Both the position numbers and the translations under genes were made by a program. Below are positions 1 to 10,583 of a stretch of 64,000 nt of DNA, one piece after another (within the stretch, counting starts at the first letter, position 1; the number at the start of each line of letters is the position of its first letter). The stretch is from Bacteroidota bacterium (GTDB lineage Bacteria; Bacteroidota; Bacteroidia; Bacteroidales; UBA5342): NCBI GenBank assembly GCA_003249935.1, contig QKHT01000212.1:124001-188000 (forward strand), in the 5' to 3' direction. A model generated the notes under the pieces. That model was given only the letters and a program-made list of their open reading frames with translations. It was not told the DNA's origin and made no database searches.

Positions 1-341
1 GGCGTTAGTTTTCCGTCAGATGTTGGAATCGCAATAATTTTACTTCCAGTTATCTTTTCCGGGGCTCCACATTCATCTACATTAATATGAGCTGTTTCTG
101 CACACAAAACGGAATGAAACGATTGACAAACACTCTGAATCGACAATACGTTAGCTCCGGTACCATTAAAAACAAAATAAACATCAACATCCGTTCCAAA
201 CAAATGTCTGAAATGGCAAATTGCTTCTGCCGTATACATATCTTCGCCATATCCAATCGTATGCTGTATATTTGCACCTTCAATCGCCTCCAGTATTTCG
301 GGACTTACCCCTGAATTATTGTCACTTGCAAATCCTTTCAT
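1..341 (-). CDS. Low-specificity L-threonine aldolase, N-terminal part (cut by window edge)
   Basis: PLP-dependent enzyme that cleaves threonine/allo-threonine to glycine and acetaldehyde in the cytosol. Only the first 113 codons are present. The translation opens MKGFASDNNSGVSPEILEAI, followed by a YGED segment and then FNGTGANVLS, which match the beta-eliminating lyase / threonine aldolase N-terminus (the SDNNSG and GTGAN segments are typical). AETAHINVDECGA follows, the stretch leading to the cofactor pocket. The active-site lysine lies outside the window. The ATG overlaps the TGA of the upstream rhomboid gene by four bases (ATGA), so the two are probably translationally coupled. Confidence 0.88.
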   Translation of the reverse strand, partial: MKGFASDNNSGVSPEILEAIEGANIQHTIGYGEDMYTAEAICHFRHLFGTDVDVYFVFNGTGANVLSIQSVCQSFHSVLCAETAHINVDECGAPEKITGSKIIAIPTSDGKLT

Positions 342-1051
342 TTTTTAGTATCATCATTAAATTCATTTTCTTCATCGAAATCAAACGCTTCTTCTTCAAA
401 TTCATCTTCATTTGGCCATGTTTTGGGTTGAACCGTGGGACCAAGGTTTCTGAAATAAAGTGCGGATATCGAGCCACCAATAGCCCCGAATAAATGCCCC
501 TCCCACGAAATCGGGTCATTGATCTCTATTGGAAACATATGCCAAATCATTCCCCCGTAAAGAAAAACCACTAAAAGCGAGATGGCAATCATTCTGATAT
601 TTCTACGGATAAAACCCGAAACAAATACAAATGAGGCTAAGCCATATACTAAACCACTGGCACCAATATGCCATGCCGGCCTTCCGGCAATCCATAACAT
701 CGTATTTCCAAAAACGATTACAAAAATAACTACCTTCCACGATATATCGTTATAAAAATAGTGTGTTAATCCCCACAAAACGATAATTGCTACTGAATTT
801 GAATATAAATGACCAAAATTTGCATGGATGAAAGTCATTGTAAAAATACCATAGAGCGTGGAAGTATCTCTTGGCCATACGCCTAGATAGGCATTCTCAA
901 AACCAAAAATGGTTACAATTAACTGAAGTATTGATAGTAGAAAAACAAAACAAAATGGAAAAAATACACTATAAAACAAGTGTTTTCGTTCTAATTGTTC
1001 ATTAAACCTATCATTCTTTATGTCTGTTTCAAGATTCATCAAAATTATCAA
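338..1051 (-). CDS. Rhomboid family intramembrane serine protease
   Basis: Multi-pass inner-membrane protease of about 237 residues. The catalytic serine sits in GASGLVYG and the partner histidine in GHLFGAIGG; an NFGHLYSN segment upstream matches the conserved second-helix His/Asn. Hydrophobic helices fill residues about 25-185, and the C-terminus is a very acidic soluble tail (EDEFEEEAFDFDEE). The start may be this ATG or the one four codons in (MNLETD, position 1039). A TACTTTTG box at 1075-1082 on the same strand fits either. Substrate unknown. It leads a two-gene unit with the threonine aldolase and is divergent from pheT. Confidence 0.9.
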   Translation of the reverse strand: MIILMNLETDIKNDRFNEQLERKHLFYSVFFPFCFVFLLSILQLIVTIFGFENAYLGVWPRDTSTLYGIFTMTFIHANFGHLYSNSVAIIVLWGLTHYFYNDISWKVVIFVIVFGNTMLWIAGRPAWHIGASGLVYGLASFVFVSGFIRRNIRMIAISLLVVFLYGGMIWHMFPIEINDPISWEGHLFGAIGGSISALYFRNLGPTVQPKTWPNEDEFEEEAFDFDEENEFNDDTKK

Positions 1052-1074
1052 ATTTCATTTGGTAAGTATAACAA

Positions 1075-1082
1075 CAAAAGTA
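1075..1082 (-). promoter_or_regulatory. -7 box (TACTTTTG) of rhomboid promoter
   Basis: Matches the Bacteroidota consensus TAnnTTTG and lies 24 bases before the rhomboid ATG. The -33 element is not clear. It is back to back with the pheT promoter. Confidence 0.5.
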
Positions 1083-1114
1083 GTAAGTAAGATGGATTCA
1101 AGCACTAATTTTAT

Positions 1115-1122
1115 TATTTTTG
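1115..1122 (+). promoter_or_regulatory. -7 box (TATTTTTG) of pheT promoter
   Basis: A TAnnTTTG match 26 bases before the chosen pheT ATG. It lies inside the in-frame extension that starts at 1020, which argues that the longer start is not used. Confidence 0.55.
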
Positions 1123-1148
1123 TGCTTCGTTCAAAAAAGATAATTCAA

Positions 1149-3599
1149 ATGAATATTTCGTACAATTGGTTACAAGAATATATTAATATTGATATGCCTG
1201 CCGAAGAAATTGGTAAAGTATTAACTTCAATTGGTTTGGAAGTAGGCTCAATCGGGAAGTATGAAAAAATTAAAGGTGGTTTAAAAGGGATGGTTGTTGG
1301 CAAAGTCTTAACTTGTCACAAACACCCGAATGCAGACAAACTAAGTGTAACTACCGTGGATATTGGTACCGGTGACCCCTTAAAGATTGTTTGTGGAGCT
1401 CCTAATGTTGCTGCTGGCCAAAAGGTTATTATTGCAACCGTTGGAACAGTATTAAATAGTGGAAACGAAAGTTTTACAATAAAACGATCAAAAATTCGAG
1501 GTGAAGAATCGGAAGGGATGATTTGTGCATCAGACGAAATTGGGGTAGGGGATGATCACAGTGGAATTATCGTACTGCCTCAAGACGTAACGATTGGAAC
1601 CACGGCTGCATCTTACTTTGGAATTGAAACCGATAACATTCTTGAAGTTGATATTACGCCTAATCGTATCGATAGTGCTTGTCACATAGGAATTGCACGC
1701 GATTTAGCTGCATCACTAAAAACAACCTGGAATTTACCAGATATATCCGGGTTCACTGCTAATAACAGCAATAATAAAATAAAAGTTAGCGTTCTGAATA
1801 CAGAAGCATGTATCAGGTACTCTGGGGTTTGCATATCTAATGTTAAAGTTCAGGAATCACCGGATTGGCTTAAACACAAATTATTAGCTATTGGGCTGAA
1901 CCCGATTAACAATATAGTGGATATTACCAATTTTGTACTTCACGAATGTAATCAGCCACTTCATGCTTTCGATGCAGCGAAAATAACCGGGAATACAGTA
2001 ATTGTACAAACGGTTTCAGAAGGAACTGAATTTATTACGCTCGATGGTAATAAACGAAAGTTAACGGCCAATGATTTAATGATTTGCAATGCTAATGAAC
2101 CAATGTGTATTGCTGGCGTATTTGGTGGCGCAGATTCGGGCGTTTCGAATGACACCACGGAAATATTTCTTGAGTCTGCATGTTTTCATCCCGTGTGGGT
2201 ACGTAAAACAGCACGACGCCATCAATTGAACACTGATTCATCATTCAGATTTGAACGAGGTACCGATCCAAATAATGTTTTGTATGCTCTAAAACGAGCT
2301 GCTTTACTTATTTGTAATTTAGCAGGTGGAGTAATTTCATCAGAAGTTACTGACATTTATCCTAATATAGTTGAACCGGTAATCGTAGATTTGGATCTGG
2401 ATTTCTCACGATCATTCCTGGGTAAAGACATTGACAATCAAGTAATAATTTCAACTTTACAGAGAGTTGAAATAGAAACAATAGCTCAAAATAATAATTC
2501 TATTACGGTAAAAATACCAACTTATAAAGTTGATGTTACAAGACCAGTCGATGTAATTGAAGAATTTTTACGTATATATGGCTTTAATGAAATTGAAATT
2601 AACGATAAACTTCATTCAACACTTAGTTTTGCTGGTTCAAGTGATTCGGATTATCGATTAAAAAATACTATATCGGAATTGTTAACCAGTAATGGATTCA
2701 ATGAAATAATGTGTAATTCATTAACAAAAGCGGGTTATTATGAATCTCTCAATGAATATAGATCAGAGCATTTGGTAAAGATACTTAATCCATTGAGTTC
2801 AGATTTAAATGTTATGAGACAAACCTTGCTTTTTGGAGGTATGGAGTCTGTTCAATACAATAAAAACAGACGAAAGAATGATATTTGTTTTTATGAATTT
2901 GGTAATTGCTATTTATTTAAAGAATCTGATAGAAACGAAAATAGTTCAATTTCAGCATATTCTGAGAATCAATCATTAGGAATATGGATCTCTGGAAAAA
3001 AGAATATCCCAAACTGGAAAAATCAAGTGCTTTCAGATTTTGATTTTTATGATTTGAAATCGCATGTGTTTAACATAATGCGAAGACTTGGCATTCAGAA
3101 TAGTATAACATTTGAAAGATCGGAGAATGAATTATTTGACTTTAGTCTTAATGTTATAAATCTGAACTCTAAGAAAATTATTGGAACATTAGGTCGGGTT
3201 TCTTCTAAACAAAATTTATTATTTGATATTGAGTCTCCGATATATTTCTGTGAATTAAACTGGGATTTAATTTTAAAATTAGTAGCAAAATCAAAAGTAA
3301 CTTTTGGCGAAATTTCTAAATTCCCTGAAGTTAAGAGAGATTTGGCTTTGCTAATTGATGCTGAAATAAATTATTCGACTTTGGAAGCGATAGCATTTCA
3401 AACTGAAAAGAAAATTCTTAAGTCAGTATCATTATTCGATGTGTACGAAGGAAAGAATATTCCGAATGGAAAAAAATCATATGCTTTAAGTTTTATTCTT
3501 CAGGATAATGATAAAACTTTAAATGATACACAAATTGAAAAAACGATGGACAAAATATTGCAATCATATTCTAATCAGGTTTCTGCATCATTACGATAA
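1149..3599 (+). CDS. pheT: Phenylalanyl-tRNA synthetase beta chain
   Basis: Beta subunit of the alpha2-beta2 PheRS that charges tRNA-Phe; 816 residues, normal for the family. Visible domains in order: an EMAP-II-like tRNA-binding domain (residues about 40-155, with HPNADKLSV and VCGAPNV), the B3/4 editing domain (about 215-400, with NNIVDITNFV and QPLHAFDA), the B5 domain (about 405-480), a degenerate synthetase core (about 485-700), and the C-terminal anticodon-binding FDX domain (FPEVKRDLALLID). I chose MNISYNWLQEYIN over a frame extension from 1020, because that extension carries the promoter and does not resemble PheT. pheS is not adjacent, as is common in this phylum. Confidence 0.97.
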   Translation: MNISYNWLQEYINIDMPAEEIGKVLTSIGLEVGSIGKYEKIKGGLKGMVVGKVLTCHKHPNADKLSVTTVDIGTGDPLKIVCGAPNVAAGQKVIIATVGTVLNSGNESFTIKRSKIRGEESEGMICASDEIGVGDDHSGIIVLPQDVTIGTTAASYFGIETDNILEVDITPNRIDSACHIGIARDLAASLKTTWNLPDISGFTANNSNNKIKVSVLNTEACIRYSGVCISNVKVQESPDWLKHKLLAIGLNPINNIVDITNFVLHECNQPLHAFDAAKITGNTVIVQTVSEGTEFITLDGNKRKLTANDLMICNANEPMCIAGVFGGADSGVSNDTTEIFLESACFHPVWVRKTARRHQLNTDSSFRFERGTDPNNVLYALKRAALLICNLAGGVISSEVTDIYPNIVEPVIVDLDLDFSRSFLGKDIDNQVIISTLQRVEIETIAQNNNSITVKIPTYKVDVTRPVDVIEEFLRIYGFNEIEINDKLHSTLSFAGSSDSDYRLKNTISELLTSNGFNEIMCNSLTKAGYYESLNEYRSEHLVKILNPLSSDLNVMRQTLLFGGMESVQYNKNRRKNDICFYEFGNCYLFKESDRNENSSISAYSENQSLGIWISGKKNIPNWKNQVLSDFDFYDLKSHVFNIMRRLGIQNSITFERSENELFDFSLNVINLNSKKIIGTLGRVSSKQNLLFDIESPIYFCELNWDLILKLVAKSKVTFGEISKFPEVKRDLALLIDAEINYSTLEAIAFQTEKKILKSVSLFDVYEGKNIPNGKKSYALSFILQDNDKTLNDTQIEKTMDKILQSYSNQVSASLR

Positions 3600-3722
3600 T
3601 TGATTTAGTCCATTTCGATCTTTAATTTAATGTCGGATATTTTACGTAAATATTCGGCATTAATTATGTTAAACGCTTTTGATCCTAAAACAGTATAATT
3701 AATATTATGTTAAATAGCATCA

Positions 3723-3754
3723 CAAAAAAAAGTCCCGTCTTAAAAACGGGACTT
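3723..3754 (-). terminator. Intrinsic terminator of the gyrA-TPR unit
   Basis: Nine-base-pair perfect stem (3730-3738 with 3746-3754; AAGTCCCGT/ACGGGACTT), 7-base loop, then an eight-base U-tract on the minus strand. It stands 8 bases beyond the TPR gene stop. Confidence 0.9.
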
Positions 3755-3761
3755 CTACAAG

Positions 3762-5012
3762 TTATTTACCCAATTTGGCTTTAACTTCTTCAAATTTTGC
3801 TGCATATTCTTTGGCCTCAGCACTAGTGCCATTACTCAATCTATAATATATAGGTTTAAGAGCTTCATATGCCATTGTCTCAGTAGTACTATCATAAAAA
3901 TTTTGTAAACAACCTTCAAAATATGGAATACATACTTTAAATGCTGCTACTGCATTTTTCTGCTTTTCAATATATTTTGCATATACTTTTTCTGCAGTTG
4001 CATCATTGTTTGCTTCAAGCGCAATGTTGTAATAATATACGCCAAGATTATAATTGGCATTATAAATATCCTGTTTATTTGTCGCCAATTCTAATACCTT
4101 TCGGTAGCAATCAAGTGCTTTATCGGTTTCCTTCAATGCGTCGAAAAATGTTCCTTTTGCAAAAATATATCCACTATTATTAGGTTCTGCAGCTAAGGCT
4201 TTGTCCAAGAATTCAATTGCCTGATTTGGATCAGTAGAGTTAACATAATAATTTACAAGTTGCTTTAAAAACAACGATTCCTTCGGATATTTTTCGTAAC
4301 CAGCTTTTAATGCCGACACCATATTTACCGTATCTTTCAAATCGCGATACAATGCGAACATCATTTTATATACATCTTCATCACCATAGTTTAGTTCAGC
4401 AGTTTTCTGAAGATATTTTACTGATTTTGTCATAAACTCAGTCTTATTTTGTTCAGAATAAGCCTGATACGCTGCAACAGCAGTATTAAAAATCGTTGAT
4501 GTATCTACACCCATTGTACCTTTTGAGCCTAAACTTTGGTAAGCAGGTTGATCATTCATCATCAACATTCCTTCAAAAGCACCGCATGCTTTATCGAATT
4601 CTTTTGCATTCCAAAAATCTACAGCAGCTTTATTGAAAGCCATTTTTAATTGTTGCGTCTGAAGCGCAATTTCATTTCGATCACGTAATTTTCTTTTTCC
4701 TTTTGCATCGCCTTTCTGATCAAGTTCGTCAGCTTTTTTAATGGCTTCGGCTGCTACAAGTAAATCTTTAAAATTTGCTTTCTTCTCATTTATTCGAGAA
4801 TACAATTTAGATTTTACTAAATAAGTTTTTGTATATTCAGCTGTTTTTGGATCTTTTTCAGCCTCAGAAATCCATGTTTTCGCTCGTTCAAAATCAGGTT
4901 TGTCTGAACTTAACTCATACTCTGCCGCGTTCACATTGCCCTTCTGAGCATATGCTCCTAAAGTTAAAGCCGACAGACTTAATAATAAAATTACCCTTTT
5001 CATAATCTTCAA
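3762..5012 (-). CDS. Secreted tetratricopeptide-repeat protein
   Basis: A 416-residue protein of unknown role. The N-terminus is a clear signal peptide (MKRVILLLSLSALTLGAYAQ; the start may be this ATG or the one three codons in), so it acts in the periplasm or at the outer membrane. The rest is helical with TPR-like units. The best lies around residues 265-330 (NQAIEFLDKALAAEPNNSGY, then TDKALDCYRKVLELA). Such repeats bind partner proteins; no catalytic motif is visible. It follows gyrA by 29 bases on the same strand and ends in the terminator at 3723, so it is probably co-transcribed with gyrA, though no functional link is evident. Confidence 0.85.
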   Translation of the reverse strand: MKIMKRVILLLSLSALTLGAYAQKGNVNAAEYELSSDKPDFERAKTWISEAEKDPKTAEYTKTYLVKSKLYSRINEKKANFKDLLVAAEAIKKADELDQKGDAKGKRKLRDRNEIALQTQQLKMAFNKAAVDFWNAKEFDKACGAFEGMLMMNDQPAYQSLGSKGTMGVDTSTIFNTAVAAYQAYSEQNKTEFMTKSVKYLQKTAELNYGDEDVYKMMFALYRDLKDTVNMVSALKAGYEKYPKESLFLKQLVNYYVNSTDPNQAIEFLDKALAAEPNNSGYIFAKGTFFDALKETDKALDCYRKVLELATNKQDIYNANYNLGVYYYNIALEANNDATAEKVYAKYIEKQKNAVAAFKVCIPYFEGCLQNFYDSTTETMAYEALKPIYYRLSNGTSAEAKEYAAKFEEVKAKLGK

Positions 5013-5041
5013 AATTATTCTTCCCTATTACTGCTAATTAA

Positions 5042-7585
5042 TTATTCTACAACATTATTTTCTGAATCGGTATCTGATTCTGGATTTTCATCACCAAGAT
5101 TATAACTTTCCGTCTCAATTTCTTCTACCTCTTCTTCAATACTACGTTCGGCCGCAACTTTTGTTACAGAAGCAATTTCATCTTGTCGCTTTTCGAGGTT
5201 TATTAATCTAACGCCTTGAGTCGCCCTACCCTGTACGCTAATGTCGCTCACAGCTAATCGAATGGTGATTCCCGATTTGTTAATAATCATCAGATCGTGA
5301 TCATCATTTACATTTTTTATTGCAATTAAATTACCTGTTTTTTGCGTGATATTCAGTGTCTTAACGCCTTTGCCTCCACGGTTTGTTACACGATAATCTT
5401 CAATTAATGAACGTTTTCCGTATCCTTTTTCACTAACAACTAAAATGGTGTCCTCAGATTCTGATACGTTAATCATACCTACAACCTCATCATTTTCATC
5501 ATCCAAAGTCATCCCAATTACACCACGTGCAGTTCTTCCCATCGGGCGTACTTTTGATTCGTTAAAACGTATTGCCCTACCATTTTTATTTGCAATGACA
5601 ATTTCGCTTAAACCATTCGTTAGCCGAACTTGTAGTACTTTATCATTGTCATCGAGTGTAATTGCATTAACGCCATTCTGACGGGGTCTACTATAAGCCT
5701 CTAATACAGTTTTTTTAATTATGCCCTTACTGGTACAGAAAAGTAAATAGTTATTATTTATAAAATCAGTATCATCAAAACTTTTGATTTTAATGAACGC
5801 ATTAATCTTGTCATCCGGTTCAATGTTCAGCATATTTTGTATTGCACGTCCTTTAGATGCTTTTGAACCTTCCGGAAGTTCATAAACCTTTTGCCAAAAA
5901 CATTTCCCCTTTTGTGTAAAAAAGAGCAGCGTATTATGCATCGACGCAGGATAGATATATTCAACAAAATCTTCTTCACGTGTTGAACTTGATTTGCTGC
6001 CAACTCCTCCACGGTTTTGAGTTCGGAACTCTGCTAATGGCACACGTTTGATATAACCTAAATGCGACATCGTGATGATCATCTCATCATCAGCATAAAA
6101 ATCTTCGGGATTAAACTCCTCCGAAGAATAAACTATTTCTGTTTTTCTGTCATCACCATATTTCTCTTTTAATTCTGTTGTTTCATCTACAATGATTTGC
6201 ATCCGAAGTTCAACTTTCTCAAGTATTTCATTCAAATGAGCAATCAACGCCAATAAGTCGTTATATTCGGCTCTTAATTTATCTTGTTCAAGACCAGTTA
6301 ATTGTCTCAACCGCATCTCAACAATCGCTCTTGCCTGAATTTCAGTTAAGTTGAACCGTTCCATTAAGGTTTCTCTTGCCTGATCTGGCGTTTGGGATCC
6401 TCTTATTATGCGTATAACTTCATCGATGTTATCTGAGGCAATAATTAATCCTTCGAGAATATGTGCACGTTTTTGCGCTTGTTCCAATTCAAATTGGGTT
6501 CGACGAACAATAACATCATGACGATGTTCAACAAATAGCTTAATTAAATCCTTAATATTAAGCATCTTGGGTCTTCCCTTAACCAAGGCTATATTGTTTA
6601 CATTAAAAGCCGATTGAAGTTGTGTGTATTTATATAACTTATTTAAAACAACTGATGCCATAGCATCGCGCTTTAAATCGAAAACGATACGCATGCCTTC
6701 ACGATCCGATTCATCATTGACATTAGAAATACCTTCAATTTTTTTATCATTCACCAAATCGGCAATTTTCATTATCAATTCGGCTTTATTAACCAGATAT
6801 GGTATTTCGGTAACAACAATTTTTTCCTTACCGTCAATATTTTCAATTTCAGCTTTTCCCCGAACTACTACTCTGCCTCTGCCGGTTTCGAAAGCTTCTT
6901 TTACGCCGGCATAGCCATATATTATTCCTCCCGTCGGAAAATCCGGTGCTTTAATGTGCGTTATTAATTCTCCAATTGTGATGTCCTTGTTGTTAATATA
7001 CGCTATAATTGCGTCGGCAACTTCACGCAAATTGTGTGGCGGCATGTTTGTTGCCATACCAACAGCAATACCCGAAGCACCATTAACCAATAAATTTGGA
7101 AGTTTTGATGGCAGAACCGACGGTTCAGACAATGAATCATCGAAGTTTGGTTGATAATTCACTGTGTTTTTGTCTATATCAGCAAGCATTTCTTCGGAAA
7201 GCTTTTTCAATCGGGCTTCAGTATAACGCATGGCTGCCGGACTATCGCCATCGACCGATCCAAAGTTACCCTGTCCATCAATTAATGGATATCTTAAAGA
7301 CCATTCCTGGGCCATACGAACCATTGCGAAATAAACTGAACTATCGCCATGCGGGTGAAATTTACCTAATACTTCACCCACAATTCTTGCCGATTTTTTA
7401 TATGGTTTATTTGAAGCAACCCCTAATTCATGCATACCAAATAGCACTCTTCGGTGTACTGGTTTTAATCCATCTCTAACATCAGGTAATGCACGCGACA
7501 CAATTACAGACATCGAATAATCGATGTATGCGCTCTTCATTTCCTCTTCAATGTTGACAACGACTATTTTTTCTCCTTCAGCCAT
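5042..7585 (-). CDS. gyrA: DNA gyrase subunit A
   Basis: Breakage-reunion subunit of gyrase (A2B2), introducing negative supercoils; 847 residues. The N-terminal winged-helix/tower part contains the catalytic tyrosine Y121 in AMRYTEARL. The quinolone region reads [17 protein letters not shown]: serine is kept at the E. coli Ser83 position (S82), but phenylalanine (F86) stands where E. coli has Asp87. The C-terminal beta-pinwheel has GyrA-box-like repeats ([29 protein letters not shown]), which favours GyrA over ParC. A strongly acidic tail follows ([18 protein letters not shown]). A TAATTTCG element (7650-7657) could be its -7 box. Confidence 0.97.
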   Translation of the reverse strand: MAEGEKIVVVNIEEEMKSAYIDYSMSVIVSRALPDVRDGLKPVHRRVLFGMHELGVASNKPYKKSARIVGEVLGKFHPHGDSSVYFAMVRMAQEWSLRYPLIDGQGNFGSVDGDSPAAMRYTEARLKKLSEEMLADIDKNTVNYQPNFDDSLSEPSVLPSKLPNLLVNGASGIAVGMATNMPPHNLREVADAIIAYINNKDITIGELITHIKAPDFPTGGIIYGYAGVKEAFETGRGRVVVRGKAEIENIDGKEKIVVTEIPYLVNKAELIMKIADLVNDKKIEGISNVNDESDREGMRIVFDLKRDAMASVVLNKLYKYTQLQSAFNVNNIALVKGRPKMLNIKDLIKLFVEHRHDVIVRRTQFELEQAQKRAHILEGLIIASDNIDEVIRIIRGSQTPDQARETLMERFNLTEIQARAIVEMRLRQLTGLEQDKLRAEYNDLLALIAHLNEILEKVELRMQIIVDETTELKEKYGDDRKTEIVYSSEEFNPEDFYADDEMIITMSHLGYIKRVPLAEFRTQNRGGVGSKSSSTREEDFVEYIYPASMHNTLLFFTQKGKCFWQKVYELPEGSKASKGRAIQNMLNIEPDDKINAFIKIKSFDDTDFINNNYLLFCTSKGIIKKTVLEAYSRPRQNGVNAITLDDNDKVLQVRLTNGLSEIVIANKNGRAIRFNESKVRPMGRTARGVIGMTLDDENDEVVGMINVSESEDTILVVSEKGYGKRSLIEDYRVTNRGGKGVKTLNITQKTGNLIAIKNVNDDHDLMIINKSGITIRLAVSDISVQGRATQGVRLINLEKRQDEIASVTKVAAERSIEEEVEEIETESYNLGDENPESDTDSENNVVE

Positions 7586-7887
7586 TTGAAATACATTTTC
7601 TTTTTATTAGTGCAGAAAAATCTCTGCATTCATTTTTTTCACTGAAGGGCGAAATTAACTAAAAAAAAGGAATTATCCGTACGATTCATCAAAAACTTTG
7701 TGTCATATTTAAGACTTTCCCGATTCAATTTGCATTACATTCTAATTCTTAATTTTCAGTGACAAATTGTCCTGAAATTTGTGTTATTACTACTACGTAA
7801 TGTAATATTTAATCAGAACTTATTCGGTATAAAATTTGTTCTCTATTTTATATGTACTAATTTTACGGGTAAAAACAGAATAGATAT
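7586..7887. promoter_or_regulatory. Divergent gyrA / clpC control region
   Basis: About 300 bases without a gene. On the gyrA side there is a near-consensus -7 box (TAATTTCG, minus strand, 7650-7657) and a six-pair hairpin TGCAGA/TCTGCA in the presumed leader (near 7612-7629). On the clpC side only a weak match (TAATTTTA, near 7858) is visible. I see no CtsR-like or CIRCE inverted repeat in front of clpC. Confidence 0.4.
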
Positions 7888-10425
7888 ATGGATTCTAAAT
7901 TGTCGCAAAGAATCAAGGAAGTATTAAATCTTAGCCGGGAGGAAGCTGAGCGTTTGGGCAATAATTTTATTGCACCTGAGCATTTGTTTCTTGGCATAAT
8001 CCGTGAAGGAGAGGGGCGGGCAATTGATGCTTTAGAGGCTTTTAATGTGGATTTAAGTGAAATAAAAAGAGATATTGAAATAGAAATGCGTTCCGATGAA
8101 ATTACGATTAAAGGAGCTTCAATTCCTTTATTAAATTCCTCGGAAAAAATACTTAAAATGATATATCTCGAAGCGCGTAGTCTTAAGGAGTCCATTGTTG
8201 GCACCGGACACCTTCTGCTCGCAATTTTGAAAGAAAAAAATAATATAGCTTATAAAATTATGAAAGAAAAAGATTTAACCTACGATCGCTTTTTAAATTT
8301 TTTTAAAGGCGTAAATCCATCGAATCGTTCAGATTTTCAAGATAATAATAATGATGATGACGATGATGATATGGATCAACCATTGGGTTCGAAAGATACC
8401 TCAAATCCTTCTTCAGCAAAATCATCATCCGAAACTCCAGTGTTAGACAATTTCGGCTTTGATATGACAAAAGCTGCAAGAGAAAATCGCCTCGACCCAA
8501 TTGTAGGACGTGAGCGCGAAATTGAACGATTGGCACAAATTCTTAGCAGACGAAAAAAGAATAATCCAATTTTAATTGGTGAACCTGGCGTTGGAAAATC
8601 GGCCATTGTTGAAGGCTTAGCATTACGAATTACAAATCGAAAAGTTTCGCGTGTACTATTTGATAAAAGGGTTATTTCACTCGATATTGCTTCTATTGTT
8701 GCTGGCACAAAATACCGTGGACAATTTGAAGAACGGATGAAAGCAATACTAAACGAATTGAGTAAAAATCCTAATGTTATTTTGTTTATCGACGAAATAC
8801 ATACCATTGTTGGTGCAGGTGGTGCTGCAGGTTCGCTCGACGCTGCTAATATGTTAAAACCGGCATTGGCTCGTGGCGAAATTCAATGCGTTGGCGCGAC
8901 AACCTTAGATGAATATCGACAAAATATTGAAAAAGATGGTGCATTAGAACGAAGATTTCAAAAAGTAATAGTTGAAGCCACCACTGAAGACGAAACCGTT
9001 GTTATTTTAAATAATATCAAAGCGCGATACGAAGATCACCATAATGTGACTTATACTCCTGAAGCATTAGTGGCCTGCGTAAAACTTACAACCAGGTATA
9101 TTAGCGACCGGCATCTGCCCGATAAGGCAATTGATGCATTAGATGAAGCTGGTTCAAGGGTGCATATTACAAATATCGTAGTACCAAAACATATAACAGA
9201 ATTAGAAGAGCTCATCGAAAAAACAAAAGAAAATAAACTTAAAGCAGTAAAGGCTCAAAATTTTGAATTAGCAGCATCATATCGCGATAAGGAAAAAGAA
9301 TCGCAGAATCAGCTCGAAATCGCCAAAAATAAATGGGAAGAAGACATTCAGCAAAATCGTGAGATTGTAGATGAAGAAAAAGTTGCAGAGGTTGTTGCCA
9401 TGATGTCAGGCATCCCTGTTCAACGTATTGCACAGGCTGAAGGTATTCGATTATTGAAAATGGCTGAAGAATTAAAAGGAAAAGTTATTGGTCAAGACGA
9501 TGCGGTAAAGAAAATTGTAAAAGCGATACAACGTAACCGAGTAGGGTTGAAAGATCCAAATAAACCAATTGGCACTTTCATATTTCTTGGACCAACAGGC
9601 GTTGGGAAGACCTATCTTGCAAAAGTTCTTGCCGAATATTTGTTCGATACAGCCGACGCTTTGGTTCGAATAGACATGAGCGAATATATGGAAAAATTTT
9701 CTGTGTCGCGTTTAGTCGGTGCGCCTCCCGGCTACATCGGTTATGAAGAAGGTGGTCAGCTAACAGAAAAGGTCCGAAGAAAACCTTATGCCGTTGTATT
9801 ACTCGATGAAATAGAAAAGGCACATCCTGATGTATTTAATATCTTGCTTCAGGTATTGGATGAAGGACGTTTAACAGACAGTTTAGGGCGCAGAATCGAT
9901 TTTAAAAACACAATTATTATCATGACTTCGAATATTGGAACTCGTCAATTAAAAGATTTTGGACGAGGTGTTGGTTTTGCAACAGATACCAATATTCCCG
10001 ACAACGATCATTCGCGAAGTGTTATTCAAAAAGCGTTGAATCGCGCTTTTGCTCCAGAATTTCTTAATCGAATTGATGATGTAATTATGTTTGATCAATT
10101 GGATAAAGAGAGTATTAATCATATTATTGATCTCGAACTTAAAGGTTTATATCATCGTGTAGAAATACTTGGGTATAAGTTAGAACTTACAGAAAACACC
10201 CGCGAATTTATTGCTTCCAAAGGGTTTGACATACAATTTGGTGCACGGCCATTAAAACGTGCAATACAAAAATACCTTGAGGATGAAATGGCGGAAATAA
10301 TAATACAAGCGACTGTAACAGAAGGGGATATTATTAGAGTTGATTACGATAAAGAGTTATTCAAAATTGTTACCGAAATAATTAAAAGTCCCGAAAAGTC
10401 GGTTCAAAGTAATATAACAGATTGA
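7888..10425 (+). CDS. clpC: ATP-dependent Clp protease ATP-binding subunit ClpC
   Basis: AAA+ unfoldase that feeds substrates to ClpP; 845 residues. Order: double Clp-N repeat (1-145), a variable acidic linker (NNNDDDDDDMDQ, about 150-165), D1 ATPase with Walker A GEPGVGKS (about residue 231) and Walker B VILFIDEIHT, a middle region with a UVR motif (KAVKAQNFELAASYRDKE, about 450-470), and D2 ATPase with GPTGVGKT (about 568) and VVLLDEIEKAHPD. The UVR motif and short middle domain identify ClpC rather than ClpB. It is a single-gene unit with its own terminator. Confidence 0.96.
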   Translation: MDSKLSQRIKEVLNLSREEAERLGNNFIAPEHLFLGIIREGEGRAIDALEAFNVDLSEIKRDIEIEMRSDEITIKGASIPLLNSSEKILKMIYLEARSLKESIVGTGHLLLAILKEKNNIAYKIMKEKDLTYDRFLNFFKGVNPSNRSDFQDNNNDDDDDDMDQPLGSKDTSNPSSAKSSSETPVLDNFGFDMTKAARENRLDPIVGREREIERLAQILSRRKKNNPILIGEPGVGKSAIVEGLALRITNRKVSRVLFDKRVISLDIASIVAGTKYRGQFEERMKAILNELSKNPNVILFIDEIHTIVGAGGAAGSLDAANMLKPALARGEIQCVGATTLDEYRQNIEKDGALERRFQKVIVEATTEDETVVILNNIKARYEDHHNVTYTPEALVACVKLTTRYISDRHLPDKAIDALDEAGSRVHITNIVVPKHITELEELIEKTKENKLKAVKAQNFELAASYRDKEKESQNQLEIAKNKWEEDIQQNREIVDEEKVAEVVAMMSGIPVQRIAQAEGIRLLKMAEELKGKVIGQDDAVKKIVKAIQRNRVGLKDPNKPIGTFIFLGPTGVGKTYLAKVLAEYLFDTADALVRIDMSEYMEKFSVSRLVGAPPGYIGYEEGGQLTEKVRRKPYAVVLLDEIEKAHPDVFNILLQVLDEGRLTDSLGRRIDFKNTIIIMTSNIGTRQLKDFGRGVGFATDTNIPDNDHSRSVIQKALNRAFAPEFLNRIDDVIMFDQLDKESINHIIDLELKGLYHRVEILGYKLELTENTREFIASKGFDIQFGARPLKRAIQKYLEDEMAEIIIQATVTEGDIIRVDYDKELFKIVTEIIKSPEKSVQSNITD

Positions 10426-10447
10426 TAAATAGAAAAGTATAAAAGCC

Positions 10448-10476
10448 GGCGTTGTAGAAATACAACGCCTTTTTTT
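10448..10476 (+). terminator. Intrinsic terminator of clpC
   Basis: Nine-pair stem GGCGTTGTA/TACAACGCC closed by a GAAA tetraloop and followed by seven U. Confidence 0.93.
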
Positions 10477-10583
10477 GTATATATGAATTATTTCTTGTTA
10501 TCAATAAACTTAAAAAGCTTGCTGATTGTTATAACACAGATGGTTAAAAACAATTTTTTCCATTTAATATTGACAGTAGATAA

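Noticed and set aside
3600-3722. Possible small RNA or gene between pheT and the TPR gene
   Set aside because: Short AT-rich gap with no promoter, hairpin or frame apart from the terminator at its end.
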